Assembly: GCF_004122095.1 (NCBI RefSeq)
Contig: NZ_SAWZ01000002.1
Location: 594,638 to 658,637 of the forward strand
Reading direction: 5' to 3'
DNA: 64,000 bases
Source: Pseudoxanthomonas composti
GTDB lineage: Bacteria; Pseudomonadota; Gammaproteobacteria; Xanthomonadales; Xanthomonadaceae
A program made the translations under genes and the position numbers. Below are positions 46,930 through 57,600 of this stretch, piece after piece. How positions within the stretch are numbered: the first letter of the stretch is position 1; each line of letters begins with the position of its first letter. The notes below the pieces were generated by a model, which saw only the letters and a program-made list of their open reading frames with translations, ran no database searches and had not been told where the DNA came from.

Positions 46930-48621
46930 TTACTCGGACTTGCCGCCGTCCAACTGAGCGCGCAGCAGGGCGCCCAGGCTGGTGGTGCCGGTGGAAGCCT
47001 CGGCAGCGGCCTTGTTGTACTCAGCCAGCGCCTCGGCGGTTTCCGCCTCGTCCTTGGCCTTGATCGACAGCTGCAGGGTGCGGCCCTTGCGGTCCATGCC
47101 CATGAACTTGGCTTCGACCTTGTCGCCGACCTTCAGGTGCTGGCTGACGTCGTCCACACGGTCGTGTGACACGTCGCGGGCCATCACATAGCCTTCGACA
47201 CCGTCGGCCAGTTCGATCGTGGCGCCCTTGGCGTCCACTTCCTTGACCACGCCTTCGACCTTGGAGCCCTTCGGATGCGAGGCCATGTACTGGCCGAACG
47301 GATCCTGCTCCAGCTGCTTGACGCCCAGGCTGATGCGCTCGCGCTCCGGATCGACCGCCAACACGACGGCGTCGACGTTGTCGCCCTTCTTGAAGTTGCG
47401 GGCCAGGTCTTCGCCGGTGGAGTTCCAGCTGATGTCCGACAGGTGGATGAGGCCGTCGATGCCGCCGTCCAGACCGATGAAGATGCCGAAGTCGGTGATC
47501 GACTTGATCTGGCCGGACACCTTGTCGCCCTTCTTGTGGACGGCCGCGAAGGTCTCCCACGGATTGGCGGCCACCTGCTTCATGCCCAGCGAGATGCGGC
47601 GACGCTCCTCGTCCACGTCCAGGACCATGACCTCGACCTCGTCACCGACCTGCACGACCTTGGACGGGTTGACGTTCTTGTTGGTCCAGTCCATTTCGGA
47701 CACGTGCACCAGGCCTTCCACGCCCGGCTCGATCTCGACGAACGCGCCGTAATCGGTGACGTTGGAGACCTTGCCGTAGACGCGGCTGTTGGACGGATAA
47801 CGACGCGAGATGTTGTCCCACGGATCCTCGCCCAGCTGCTTCAGGCCCAGGCTGACACGGTTGCGCTCGCGGTCGTACTTGAGCACGCGCACGTCCAGCT
47901 CCTGACCCACTTCCACCACTTCGGACGGATGGCGCACGCGCTTCCAGGCCATGTCGGTGATGTGCAGCAGGCCATCGATGCCGCCCAGGTCGACGAACGC
48001 GCCGTAGTCGGTGAGGTTCTTGACCACACCCTTCAGCACCACGCCTTCCTGCAGCTTCTCCATCAGCTGCTCGCGCTCTTCCGAGTGCTCGCTCTCGACC
48101 ACCGCGCGGCGGGAGACGACCACGTTGTTGCGCTTGCGGTCCAGCTTGATGAGCTTGAACTCGAGTTCCTTGCCTTCCAGGTAGGCCGGGTCGCGCACCG
48201 GGCGCACATCGACCAGCGAGCCGGGCAGGAACGCGCGGACGTCCTTGATGTCGACGGTGAAACCACCCTTGACCTTGCCGCTGATGCGGCCGGTGATGGT
48301 CTCGTTCTTCTCGAGGGCTTCTTCCAGCTCGTCCCACACCATGGCGCGCTTGGCCTTCTCGCGCGACAGGACGGTTTCGCCGAAGCCGTTCTCGATGGAA
48401 TCCAGCGCGACCTTGACCTGGTCGCCGATGCCCACGTCGATCTCGCCTGCGTCGTTACGGAACTGTTCGATCGGCACGATGCCTTCGGACTTCAGGCCGG
48501 CGTTGATCACGACGACGTCGTTGCGCACGTCGACGACGGTGCCGATAACGATGGCACCCGGCTTCAGCTTGGCGAGCTGGCTCTGGCTCTGCTCAAACAG
48601 TTCTGCAAATGATTCGGTCAT
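46930..48621 (-). CDS. rpsA: 30S ribosomal protein S1
   Basis: 563 residues, usual length. Six S1 RNA-binding domains in tandem: two N-terminal ones that attach to the ribosome and four that hold mRNA, shown by repeats such as [41 protein letters not shown] and [21 protein letters not shown]. The order cmk-rpsA-ihfB is conserved in gammaproteobacteria. A 146-base spacer separates it from cmk. Confidence 0.99.
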   Translation of the reverse strand: MTESFAELFEQSQSQLAKLKPGAIVIGTVVDVRNDVVVINAGLKSEGIVPIEQFRNDAGEIDVGIGDQVKVALDSIENGFGETVLSREKAKRAMVWDELEEALEKNETITGRISGKVKGGFTVDIKDVRAFLPGSLVDVRPVRDPAYLEGKELEFKLIKLDRKRNNVVVSRRAVVESEHSEEREQLMEKLQEGVVLKGVVKNLTDYGAFVDLGGIDGLLHITDMAWKRVRHPSEVVEVGQELDVRVLKYDRERNRVSLGLKQLGEDPWDNISRRYPSNSRVYGKVSNVTDYGAFVEIEPGVEGLVHVSEMDWTNKNVNPSKVVQVGDEVEVMVLDVDEERRRISLGMKQVAANPWETFAAVHKKGDKVSGQIKSITDFGIFIGLDGGIDGLIHLSDISWNSTGEDLARNFKKGDNVDAVVLAVDPERERISLGVKQLEQDPFGQYMASHPKGSKVEGVVKEVDAKGATIELADGVEGYVMARDVSHDRVDDVSQHLKVGDKVEAKFMGMDRKGRTLQLSIKAKDEAETAEALAEYNKAAAEASTGTTSLGALLRAQLDGGKSE

Positions 48622-48767
48622 TAGTTGAATACTCGGTTGGACACTGGACGCTCGCCCGGCGTTTGCCGGAATGCGTTCGCCCGCGCTTGCCTGCTAGTCG
48701 CACAGGCTGTCTTGAGGTTGGATTGATCAGCCCCCAGGATTGGGTGACCGGGCTTTCTGCTGCGGCA

Positions 48768-49448
48768 TCACACCGCCGCCGGACGCACCAGCGACAGCAC
48801 CTTGTCGACGACGGCCTCGATGGGCATGCCGGTGGAATCCAGCAGGACGGCGTCTTCCGCCGGCCTGAGAGGCGCCACCGTGCGCTGTGCATCTCGGGCG
48901 TCGCGGGCAAGGATCTCCCGCAACAGACCGTCCAATGTAACCGAAACCCCCTTGTCATTCAACTGCTTATAGCGCCTGTCGGCGCGCTCCTGGGCGCTGG
49001 CGGTCAGGAACACCTTGAACGGCGCATCCGGGAAGATCACCGTGCCCATGTCGCGCCCGTCGGCCACCAGCCCCGGGGCGGTGCGGAAGGCGCGCTGGCG
49101 CTCCTTCAGGGCCGCCCGCACCTCGGGGATGGCCGCGATCGCCGAGGCCACTGTCCCGGTGGTTTCCAGCCGCAGCTCGCCGGTCGCGTCCACCCCGTTC
49201 ACCAGCACCCGCAGGTCGCCCTCGCCCTGTTCGCGGAACCGCACTTCGGTATCGAAGGTGCAGCGCACCAGCGCGGCCGCGTCGGACAGGTCCAGGTCGG
49301 CCCAGCTGGCCGCGACCCCGACCGCCCGGTACAGCGCGCCGGAATCGAGGTAGTGCCAGCCCAGGCGGCGCGCCACCAGCCGACTGACCGTACCCTTGCC
49401 TGCCCCGCTCGGGCCATCGATGGTCAGCACGGGAACGGCTTCGGACAT
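48768..49448 (-). CDS. cmk: Cytidylate kinase
   Basis: 226 residues. Phosphorylates CMP and dCMP. P-loop [18 protein letters not shown] at the N-terminus, [10 protein letters not shown], and the NMP/LID regions [17 protein letters not shown] and [17 protein letters not shown]. The start at 49448 has GGAGA 7 bases upstream; the reading frame stays open further upstream, but the extra 50 codons look non-coding. Confidence 0.97.
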   Translation of the reverse strand: MSEAVPVLTIDGPSGAGKGTVSRLVARRLGWHYLDSGALYRAVGVAASWADLDLSDAAALVRCTFDTEVRFREQGEGDLRVLVNGVDATGELRLETTGTVASAIAAIPEVRAALKERQRAFRTAPGLVADGRDMGTVIFPDAPFKVFLTASAQERADRRYKQLNDKGVSVTLDGLLREILARDARDAQRTVAPLRPAEDAVLLDSTGMPIEAVVDKVLSLVRPAAV

Positions 49449-49621
49449 GGAAATCTCCAGGGGGAATGGGTGGGGAAGGCCGGCATTATGACGCCGCCCG
49501 GGACGGGCCGGCCCGGGCTCATGCGCGGCGTGGCGCCCATGTACTTGATCGTCAAACAAAAACCGGGCTAGAATGCGCGGCTTCGTATTTCCGCCCAACC
49601 CTTTTACGCCGAGGTTTCATC

Positions 49622-49747
49622 ATGAAGGTCCTGTCCTCCCTGAAGTCGGCGAAGGCCCGTCACCGCGACTGCAAGGTGGTCCGCCGTCGTGGCAAGGTCT
49701 TCGTGATCTGCAAGTCCAACCCGCGTTTCAAGGCCCGCCAGCGCTGA
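49622..49747 (+). CDS. rpmJ: 50S ribosomal protein L36, zinc-independent form
   Basis: 41 residues ([20 protein letters not shown]... ending KARQR). It resembles the YkgO/RpmJ2 variant of L36: longer than the 38-residue classical form, and with only two isolated cysteines, C17 and C30, instead of the CxxC zinc site. This variant can be the only L36 gene in xanthomonads or a zinc-starvation paralogue; the window cannot tell. No Zur-like operator is evident. A clear terminator follows. Confidence 0.95.
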   Translation: MKVLSSLKSAKARHRDCKVVRRRGKVFVICKSNPRFKARQR

Positions 49748-49775
49748 TCCATCGCGCCAGCGAGTCCACAGAAAG

Positions 49776-49796
49776 CCGCCTTTGAGGCGGTTTTTT
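49776..49796 (+). terminator. Intrinsic terminator after rpmJ
   Basis: Stem CCGCCT / AGGCGG with a TTG loop, followed by six T, 28 bases after the rpmJ stop. Confidence 0.93.
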
Positions 49797-49847
49797 GTTG
49801 CCCGGCCGCTTCTGTTATAAATCGCGCAATTCCGCGGAGCCCAAGCC

Positions 49848-50171
49848 ATGAACGTGCGTGCCCTGTCCCTGATCGTCCTGACCGCCTTCGCCGCCGCACC
49901 GGCCCTGGCCGACACGCTGCTGGTGGAACGCGCGCAGGACTCGGCCAGCAACCTGCCGGTCCGCGGCTGGACCACCTCCCAGGTGCAGGCCAGGTATGGC
50001 GAGCCGCAGCAGCGGCTGGATCCGCGCGGCGGACAGAAGCGCCAGTGGCCCACCATCAACCGCTGGGTCTACCCGCAGTTCACGGTGTACTTCGAGCGCA
50101 ACAAGGTGATCGACGTGGTCGCCAACAAGGCCAGCGCCGAGGAAATCGGGCCCAAGCCGCCGATCCGCTGA
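49848..50171 (+). CDS. Small secreted protein of unknown function
   Basis: 107 residues. Signal peptide of about 21 residues (hydrophobic LSLIVLTAFAAAPALA, cleavage after ALA). The mature part has RGWTTSQVQARYGEPQQRLDP and YPQFTVYFERNKVIDVV, which resembles the beta-strand core of SmpA/BamE-like small outer-membrane accessory folds (a WTxxxVxxxxGEP start and a final strand with a charged hook). No lipobox. GCGGAG lies 8 bases upstream and a TATAAA at 49816-49821 may be its -10 box. I do not assign a function. Confidence 0.85.
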   Translation: MNVRALSLIVLTAFAAAPALADTLLVERAQDSASNLPVRGWTTSQVQARYGEPQQRLDPRGGQKRQWPTINRWVYPQFTVYFERNKVIDVVANKASAEEIGPKPPIR

Positions 50172-50300
50172 ACCGGCGGCAGCGCGGCGCCCCGCCCTGC
50201 CCTTGGCCTGGCGCGATCGCGCGCCAGGCCGCCGCGTTCCGCCTTCCCTGAAAATCCCTGCCGGTGCACGCTTGCCCGGCGCTGTCGATGGAAAGCCCCA

Positions 50301-51338
50301 ATGTCTGACGTACGTTTCCCCGCGGAGTGGGAACCCCAATCCGCGATCCTGATCGCGTGGCCGCATGCCGACACCGACTGGGCCGAGCGCCTGGGCGAGG
50401 TCGAGGAGACCTACGTGGCCCTGGTGGCGGCGGTGACGCGCTTTGAGCCCATCGTGATCTGCGTGGCCGACGACGACCTGCAGACCTATGCCGAGGCGCG
50501 CCTGCGCTCTGCGCGCGTGGACATGGCGCAGGTGCGCTTCGTGACGGCCGAGTACGACGATACCTGGCTGCGCGATTCGGGCCCGATCACCCTGCGCGAT
50601 GGCGAGCGTTTCCGCCTGATGGACTTCCGTTTCACCGGCTGGGGCGGCAAGTTCGAGGCCAGCCGCGATGACCTGCTGGTCGGGGCGCTGTCCGCGACAG
50701 GCTTGTTCGGCAACGCGCAGGTGCACAGCGTGGACTTCGCGCTGGAAGGCGGCGCCATCGAAACCGATGGCGAAGGCACCCTGCTGAGCACCTGGCGCTG
50801 CCTGCACGAGCGTCATCCGGACGCTTCGCGCGAAGCGGTGACCGACCAGCTCAAGACCTCGCTGGCGCAGGACCGGGTGCTGTGGCTGGAGCATGGGTAC
50901 CTGGAGGGCGATGACACCGATGCCCACATCGACACCCTGGCCCGGCTGGCGCCGGACCACGGCATCGTGTTCCAGGCCTGCGACGACCCAGGCGACAGCC
51001 ACTACGCCGAGCTGCAGGCGATGGCTGCCGAGATCGCCGCGCTGCGCACCCGCGATGGCCAGCCCTATCGCCTGTTTCCGCTGCCGTGGGCACAGCCGGT
51101 GCTGGACCAGGGCCGGCGGCTGGCCGCGTCCTACGCCAACTACCTCATCCTCAATGGCGCGGTGCTGATGCCGGCCTATGGCGATGTCGCCGATCAGGCC
51201 GCCGCCGCGGTGCTGGCGCAGGCCTATCCGGGCCGCGAGATCGTCAGCGTGCCGTGCCGTCCGCTGATCTGGCAGAACGGCAGCCTGCACTGCATCACCA
51301 TGCAGTTGCCGGCTGGCGTACTGGCCACCGTCGACTGA
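50301..51338 (+). CDS. aguA: Agmatine deiminase
   Basis: 345 residues. Hydrolyses agmatine to N-carbamoylputrescine and ammonia. Guanidino-modifying fold: FPAEWEPQSAILIAWPH, WLRDSGPITL, FTGWGGKF, VDFALEGGAIETDGEGTLL and DTDAHIDTLAR; the catalytic Cys is C331 in GSLHCITMQ. It precedes aguB with a 129-base spacer. Together they make putrescine from arginine-derived agmatine. Confidence 0.97.
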   Translation: MSDVRFPAEWEPQSAILIAWPHADTDWAERLGEVEETYVALVAAVTRFEPIVICVADDDLQTYAEARLRSARVDMAQVRFVTAEYDDTWLRDSGPITLRDGERFRLMDFRFTGWGGKFEASRDDLLVGALSATGLFGNAQVHSVDFALEGGAIETDGEGTLLSTWRCLHERHPDASREAVTDQLKTSLAQDRVLWLEHGYLEGDDTDAHIDTLARLAPDHGIVFQACDDPGDSHYAELQAMAAEIAALRTRDGQPYRLFPLPWAQPVLDQGRRLAASYANYLILNGAVLMPAYGDVADQAAAAVLAQAYPGREIVSVPCRPLIWQNGSLHCITMQLPAGVLATVD

Positions 51339-51467
51339 GGCGAAGGCGCGCACCTCCGGCGCCGCCTTTGCGCAGGCGCCGGATTCTTCCTGGCGGGACC
51401 GCGTTCCCGGGAAAGTCACGGCGGCGCGGTAACATGTGCGTTTCGCACAGCCCGCATCGATTCCGCC

Positions 51468-52352
51468 ATGCCTCGTACCCACCTGCCGGTCGCGCTGATC
51501 CAGGAGCGCAACCAAGGCGACGCCGACGCCAATCTCACCCTCATCGAACAGCGCGTGGCCGAGGCGGCCGCACGCGGCGCCAAGCTGGTGCTGCTGCAGG
51601 AGCTGCACAACGGCGCCTACTTCTGCCAGCATGAGGCGGTCCACGAGTTCGACCTGGCCGAGCCGATTCCCGGCCCGAGCACGACGCGCCTGTCCTCGCT
51701 GGCCAGGCAGCACGGCGTGGTGCTGGTGAGCTCGTTGTTCGAGCGCCGCGCCGCGGGGCTGTACCACAACACCGCGGTGGTGTTCGAAGCCGACGGCAGC
51801 GTTGCCGGCAAGTACCGCAAGATGCACATCCCCGACGACCCGGGCTTCTACGAGAAGTTCTATTTCACTCCGGGCGATATCGGCTTCAAGCCGATCGACA
51901 CCTCGGTCGGCCGCCTGGGCGTGCTGGTGTGCTGGGACCAGTGGTATCCCGAAGGCGCGCGCCTGATGGCGCTGGCCGGCGCCGACCTGCTGCTGTACCC
52001 GACTGCCATCGGCTGGGACCCGGACGACGCCCAGGAAGAAAAGAACCGCCAGCGCGATGCCTGGGTGCTGAGCCACCGCGGTCACGCCGTGGCCAATGGG
52101 CTACCGGTGCTGAGCTGCAACCGCGTCGGCCACGAAGCCTCGCCGCTGGGCGCATCGGGCATCGATTTCTGGGGCAACAGCCACGTGCTGGGACCGCAGG
52201 GCGAGTTCCTGGCTCAGGCCAAGGCCGAGCCTGAGATCCTGATGGCCGAGGTGGACCTGCAGCGCAGCGAACACGTGCGCCGCATCTGGCCGTTCCTGCG
52301 CGACCGGCGGATCGATGCCTACGGCGACCTGCTCAAGCGCTATATCGACTGA
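51468..52352 (+). CDS. aguB: N-carbamoylputrescine amidase
   Basis: 294 residues. Nitrilase-superfamily enzyme that cleaves N-carbamoylputrescine to putrescine, CO2 and ammonia. Catalytic triad E45 (LLQELHNGAY), K118 (YRKMHIPDD) and C155 (LVCWDQWYPE). Second step after aguA. Nine bases separate it from the GNAT gene that follows, suggesting one transcript. Confidence 0.97.
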   Translation: MPRTHLPVALIQERNQGDADANLTLIEQRVAEAAARGAKLVLLQELHNGAYFCQHEAVHEFDLAEPIPGPSTTRLSSLARQHGVVLVSSLFERRAAGLYHNTAVVFEADGSVAGKYRKMHIPDDPGFYEKFYFTPGDIGFKPIDTSVGRLGVLVCWDQWYPEGARLMALAGADLLLYPTAIGWDPDDAQEEKNRQRDAWVLSHRGHAVANGLPVLSCNRVGHEASPLGASGIDFWGNSHVLGPQGEFLAQAKAEPEILMAEVDLQRSEHVRRIWPFLRDRRIDAYGDLLKRYID

Positions 52353-52361
52353 CGCCGCTCG

Positions 52362-52892
52362 ATGACGCCGACGGTCCGCGACGCCGCACGCGACGACATG
52401 CGGGCCATCACTGCGCTGTACGCGCACGAGGTGCTGCACGGCACGGCGACCTACGAGCGCCAGCCGCCGGATGAAGCGCAGATGTGGTACCGGCACGGCG
52501 AGCTCGTGCAGGCGGGTTTTCCGTACCTGGTCGCCAGCATCGACGGGGCCTTTGCCGGCTATGCCTACGCCAGCGCCTACCGGGCGCGCGCGTCCTATCG
52601 CTGGACCTGCGAGTGCACGGTCTACGTGGCGCCGCAGCTGCGGGGTCGCGGCGCAGGCCGCGCATTGCTGGGCGCGCTGGTGGAACGCTGCACGCAGCGC
52701 GGCTGGCGGCAGATGATCGCGGTCATCGGCGATGAGACCAACCTGGCCTCCGTAGCGCTGCACCAGGCTCTGGGATTCCAGAAGGCCGGGCGCTTCCCGG
52801 GCCTTGGACGCAAGCACGGACGCTGGCTGGATGCCCTTCAACTCCAACGCGCGCTAGGCGACGGCGCGACCACCGCACCCGACGAAGACTGA
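52362..52892 (+). CDS. GNAT family N-acetyltransferase, phosphinothricin acetyltransferase-like
   Basis: 176 residues. GCN5-type fold: DDMRAITALYAHEVLHGTATYE (PAT-family start), GYAYASAYRARASYRWTCECTVYV, and the acetyl-CoA loop QLRGRGAGRALLGALVERC, then GDETNLASVALHQALGFQKAGRF. Family members acetylate phosphinothricin, methionine sulfoximine or related amino-acid analogues. Its place after aguB hints at a polyamine-linked substrate but proves nothing. Tail of 20 residues is acidic. Confidence 0.92.
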   Translation: MTPTVRDAARDDMRAITALYAHEVLHGTATYERQPPDEAQMWYRHGELVQAGFPYLVASIDGAFAGYAYASAYRARASYRWTCECTVYVAPQLRGRGAGRALLGALVERCTQRGWRQMIAVIGDETNLASVALHQALGFQKAGRFPGLGRKHGRWLDALQLQRALGDGATTAPDED

Positions 52893-52895
52893 CTC

Positions 52896-54128
52896 TTGAA
52901 CGACATCCCGCAGCCCTCCGGTCACGACACCGCCGCCTTCGGCGGCCAGCCCCATCGCATCGTCGAGCGCGATGGCGTGCGCTACACCTTGCTGGGCACC
53001 GCGCACGTCTCGCGCGCCAGCGTCGATGCGGTGCGCGCCGCGGTGGCCGAGGGGCCCTACGACACGGTCGCGGTGGAACTGGACGCCGGCCGCCTGCAAT
53101 CGCTGTCCGACCCGCAGGCCATGGCCAAACTGGATCTGGTCAAGGTGATCCGCCAGGGCAAGATGCATGTATTTGCCGCCAACCTGGCGCTGGCCGCCTA
53201 CCAGCGGCGCCTGGCCGAACAGCTGGGCGTGGAGCCCGGCGCCGAGCTCAAGGCCGCCGCGCACGATGCCAAGGCGCGCGGGCTGAAGGTGGAACTGATC
53301 GACCGCGAGGTCGGCATCACCTTCAAGCGCGCGATGCAGGCGCTGGGCTGGTGGGGCCGGGTCAAGGTCGGCAGCGGGATCCTGGTCGGCATGTTCGCCG
53401 ATGAGGAGGTCGCCGACGAGGAGATCGAGCGGCTCAAGCAGGGCGACATGCTGGAATCCAGCTTCGGAGAGTTCGCCAGCGAAAGCCCGGCCCTGTACCA
53501 GACCATCATCGCCGAGCGCGATCGCTACATGGCGGCCAAGCTGCGCGAGCATGCCGGCCCGGCCAGCGGTGCGCGCGAGGTCCTGGCGGTGGTCGGCGCC
53601 GGCCACATGGCCGGCATGGCGCGTCACCTGCTGGAAGACCAGGAAGCGCCCTCCAGCGTCGTGCCGGCGCTGGAGCAGACCGTGCAGAAGCGCAAGGTGC
53701 CCTGGATCATGCTGACACTGGGCACGCTGATCCTGGGCGGGATCGCCTGGGGCTTCTACAAGGGCGGCTTCGGCATGGGCGCCAGCCTGCTGTTGCAGTG
53801 GGCGCTGTGGACTGGCGGCCTGGCTGGGCTGGGCTGCCTGCTGGCCGGCAGCCACCCGCTGAGCATCCTGTCGGCGGTGATCGCCTCGCCGCTCAAGCCG
53901 TTCCGTCCCGGCATTCCTTCCGGCGCCATTGCCGCCTGGGTGGAAGTGCACATGCGCAAGCCGGCCTATGGCGATTTCATGTCGTTGCGCGATGACGTGC
54001 AGAGCCTGCGCGGCTGGTACCGCAACCGGGTCTCGCGGGTACTGATGACCTTCCTGCTGACCAACTTCGGCAGCATGATCGGGGTGTGGATCGCCGGGAT
54101 CAGGATCATCGGCAAGGTTGCCAGCTGA
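52896..54128 (+). CDS. TraB family protein
   Basis: 410 residues. N-terminal soluble TraB/PrgY-type domain (about residues 20-265: YTLLGTAHVSRASVDAVRAAV, VAVELDAGRLQSL, AVVGAGHMAGMARHLL) with the two GxxH-like motifs of the family, related to the tiki/EreA-type hydrolase fold. The C-terminal 150 residues hold about four membrane helices (WIMLTLGTLILGGIAWG, LLLQWALWTGGLAGLGCLL, FLLTNFGSMIGVWIAGI). Begins at TTG 52896, 3 bases after the GNAT stop, with no strong Shine-Dalgarno, so coupled translation is likely. Function in bacteria of this type is unknown. Confidence 0.88.
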   Translation: MNDIPQPSGHDTAAFGGQPHRIVERDGVRYTLLGTAHVSRASVDAVRAAVAEGPYDTVAVELDAGRLQSLSDPQAMAKLDLVKVIRQGKMHVFAANLALAAYQRRLAEQLGVEPGAELKAAAHDAKARGLKVELIDREVGITFKRAMQALGWWGRVKVGSGILVGMFADEEVADEEIERLKQGDMLESSFGEFASESPALYQTIIAERDRYMAAKLREHAGPASGAREVLAVVGAGHMAGMARHLLEDQEAPSSVVPALEQTVQKRKVPWIMLTLGTLILGGIAWGFYKGGFGMGASLLLQWALWTGGLAGLGCLLAGSHPLSILSAVIASPLKPFRPGIPSGAIAAWVEVHMRKPAYGDFMSLRDDVQSLRGWYRNRVSRVLMTFLLTNFGSMIGVWIAGIRIIGKVAS

Positions 54129-54196
54129 TCCTGGTGCGAGGGCTGCGGGGCTCAGGCTGGCAGGCCGTGATGGCACGTTGACCGTTTCGCGGTGAT

Positions 54197-54618
54197 GGTG
54201 GATGGAAGAGCGCCATCCACCCTACGGACATACACGCCATGTCCGCGCTGTCTGGCGGATGGAGACACGCGATCCACCCGCGTAGGGTGGACAACGCGAA
54301 GCTTGTCCACCAAGGCGTTCGCCGCGGAAAGACCACGCTACGCTGTTCGTTTCGTGGCGATGGTGGATGAAAGAGCGTCATCCACCCTACGGCCGACACG
54401 CCATGTCCGCGCTGTCTGGCGGATGGAGACACGCGAGCCACCCGCGTAGGGTGGACAACGCGAAGCTTGTCCACCAAGGCGTTCGCCGCGTAAAGACCAC
54501 GCTACGCTGTTCGTTTCGTGGTGATGGTGGATGGGAGAGCGCCATCCACCCTACGGCCAACACGCCACGTCCGCGCTGCCTGTGTGCTGAGGTGGTGGAT
54601 GGTGGAGCGTCATCCACC
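54197..54618. repeat. REP/BIME-like palindromic array C
   Basis: Type 2 palindromes (arms GGTGGATG / CATCCACC or variants) at 54197-54221, 54362-54386, 54526-54550 and 54594-54618, alternating with type 1 palindromes (arms GGTGGACAA / TTGTCCACC, inverted relative to array A) at 54286-54311 and 54450-54475. The composite unit, including TCTGGCGGATGGAGACACGC and GACCACGCTACGCTGTTCG, repeats about every 164 bases for two and a half copies. It fills the convergent spacer between the TraB and RND genes. Confidence 0.85.
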
Positions 54619-54680
54619 CTCAGGGGAGATGACGCGGCGCTTGTTTGGCGATCGCGGGCTCGAAGCGCGCGGTCCTGCGG

Positions 54681-57600
54681 TCAGGGCGTGGCGCCCTGCC
54701 CGGCTGGCTGTGCCGGCGCCTGCACGCGCACTCCGCGCGCGCGGCGCACCAGTTCGCCCATGCCGAGGCTCATGTCGTCCAGCATGGCGTAGATGGTCGG
54801 CAGGAACAGCAGGCTGACGATGGTGGAGAACGCCAGGCCGCCTGCGATCGCGCGCGCCATCGGAAAATACGGCGGACCGTCGCCGCCGATCTGGGTGCCG
54901 CCCATGGCGATGGGCACCATCGCCAGGATCGCCGTGCCCATGGTCATCATGATCGGGCGCAGGCGCTCGCGGCTGCCCTCCACCAGGGCGTCGGTGCGGC
55001 TCATGCCGGTGCGGCGCAGGTTGTTGATGTGCTCGATCATGACGATGCCGTTGTTCACCACCACCCCCATCAGCACCAGGATGCCGATGAAGGACATCAC
55101 GCCGAACACCGTGCCGGTCAGCCAGAACAGCCAGTAGACGCCGAAGATGGAGAACACCACCCCGGACATGATGGCCAGCGGGAACAGCAGCGATTCGAAC
55201 ACCGCCGCCATCACCACGTAGATCATGACCAGGGCGATGATCAGGTTGAACAGCATCTGCTGCATGGCCTTGTTGTCGTCCTGGTAGTTGCCGCCATCGA
55301 AGCTGTAGTTGTAGCCAGCCGGGAAGGTCATGCCCTTCAGCGCGTCTTCCATCGCCTTGCGGCCTTCCGGCACCGTGACCTTCTCGGCCAGGTTGGCCTG
55401 CACGGTCAACATGGTCTGGCGGTCGGTACGGTTGATCTGCGAGGCCGACGGCTTGATGTCCACCTTGACCATGGCCATCAGCGGCACGCTCTGGCCGGCG
55501 GCGTTGCGTACGGTGAAGCCGGCCAGGTCCTCGGCGCGGTAACTTTCGGCACCGGCGAAGCGCAGCCACACCGGCACCTCGTTCTCGCCGCGGCGGAACT
55601 CGCGCAACTGGCCGCCGCGCAGCGCCAGGTTGACGAACCTGGCCACCTCGTCGGCGCTGAAGCCGAAGGACGCCGCCCGCTCCCGGTCCACCCGCACGTT
55701 GAGCTCGCTGCTCTGGTCGCCGCTGTTGATGCGCACGTCGCGCAGCTCCGGACGCCGTGCAAGGATCGGCAGGACCTCGCGGGCGATCTCCTGCAGGGTC
55801 TGGTTGGAGTCGCCGGTCAGGGCCACCTGCACCGTCGGTGGTCCACCGCTGCCGCCGCCACCGCCGTTGTTGGGGTTGTTGCCGATGCCGATATCCGCAC
55901 GCGCCGACTTGGGCATGTGCTTGCGCAGCTCCTCGGTCAGGCGCTCGGTCTCATCGGCCCGCGTGGTCTTGAGCTTGACCTGGGTGCTGGCGCCTTCGCT
56001 TTCGCTGAACCACGAGTAGATCTGGGTAATGCCGTACTTCTCGCGGTTCTGCTCCAGGAACTGCTCGGTGCGCAGCACTTCACGCGAGATCTGGTCGCGG
56101 GTGAAGGAGCCCTTGAACTGGTAGAACAGGTTGATCTCGCCCGGGCGGGTGCCGCCGAACATGTCGGTCTTGGTCAGCTTCATCGGCACCAGCGAGGCGG
56201 CCACGATCACCACGATGCCCAGCACGCTCCAGCCGCGGTGGTTCAAGGTCCAGCGCAGCAGCTGCGCGTAGCGACGCTGCATCCACGGGATCAACCCGCG
56301 ATCCGAGCGCACCTGCGGGGGGGTCTTCATGCGCGCCGACAGCATCGGGATCAGGCTCACCGCCACCAGCCAGGAGGCCAGCAGCGACACCGAGATGGTG
56401 ATGGCGATCTGCGCCATGAAGATGCTGATTTCGTTGGTCTCGCCGAACAGGTTGGGCACGAACACGATGCAGTGGCACAACGTGCCGGCCGACAGCGCGA
56501 TGGCCACGTGGCGCGTGCCAAGGATGGAGGCGGCCACCGGCTGGCCGGGCAGGCGCTCGCGTTCCTGGTAGATGCTCTCCACCACCACCACCGCGTTGTC
56601 CACCAGCATGCCCACCGCCAGCAGCAGGCCCATCATGGTCAGGATGTTGAGCGTGGCGCCGACGAAGTACATGAAGCCCAGAGTCATCACGAAGCAGATC
56701 GGGATGGCCAGGGTCACCATCAGCGTGGAGGGCCAGTGGCGCAGGAAGAAGAACAGCACGGCGATGGACAGCACCAGGCCGATGGCGCCGGCCTCGGCCA
56801 GCTCCAGCAGCGAGGAGGTCACGTTCTTGCCCTGGTTCTCGATGACCTTGACCTGCACGTCGCGCAGCTGCGGCTGGGCGCGGATGGCCTCCACCTCGGC
56901 CAGGGCGGCGCGCGAGACCTCCACCAGGTTGGCGCTGCGCTCCTTGTAGACATCCAGGCCCACCGCAGGGCGCCCGTCCAGGCGACGCCCGTAGTCCATG
57001 CGCTGGGGCTTGAGCCGCACCTGCGCGATATCGCCCAGGCGCAGGCCGCGGTCGCCGATCACCAGGTTGCGCAGCTGGTCCAGGTCGCGCAGTTCGCCCA
57101 CCGGCTGGATGCGCAGGCGCTGGCCGTTGTCGTCGATCTCGCCGGCGGAGACTGAGAAGTTCACCGCCTGCAGGCGCGTGCTCAGGTCGGATAGGTTCAA
57201 ACCGTGCGCGGTCAGCCGGTCCGGGGCGATGGCCACCTCGACCTCATTGGGGGGCGCACCGGAAACCTCCACCCGCGCCACGCCGGGGATACGCTCGATC
57301 CGCCGCTTGAACTCGCGGTCGATCATGTCGTAGGCCTGGGTCAGGTCGCTCTGGCTGGCCAGGCGCACGCGCAGCACCGCTTCATCGCTGGTGGACCACT
57401 TGTGCACGAAGTAGCGCTGCATGTCGTCGGGCAGGCTGCTGCGGATCGCATCGATGCGCTCGCGCGCGTCGGAAGCGGCGATGGCGATATCGCGGTCCCA
57501 GTCGGAGAACTCGATGAAGATGTTGGCGCCATCGGGCCCGGCGCTGGAGCGCAGGCGCTTGATGCCCGGCAGCGTGGCCAGCGCCTCCTCCACCGGCCGC

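Noticed and set aside
54197-54618. CRISPR array or integron attC sites
   Set aside because: The filler between palindromes is itself repeated, there is no integrase, and sites lack attC core sequences.
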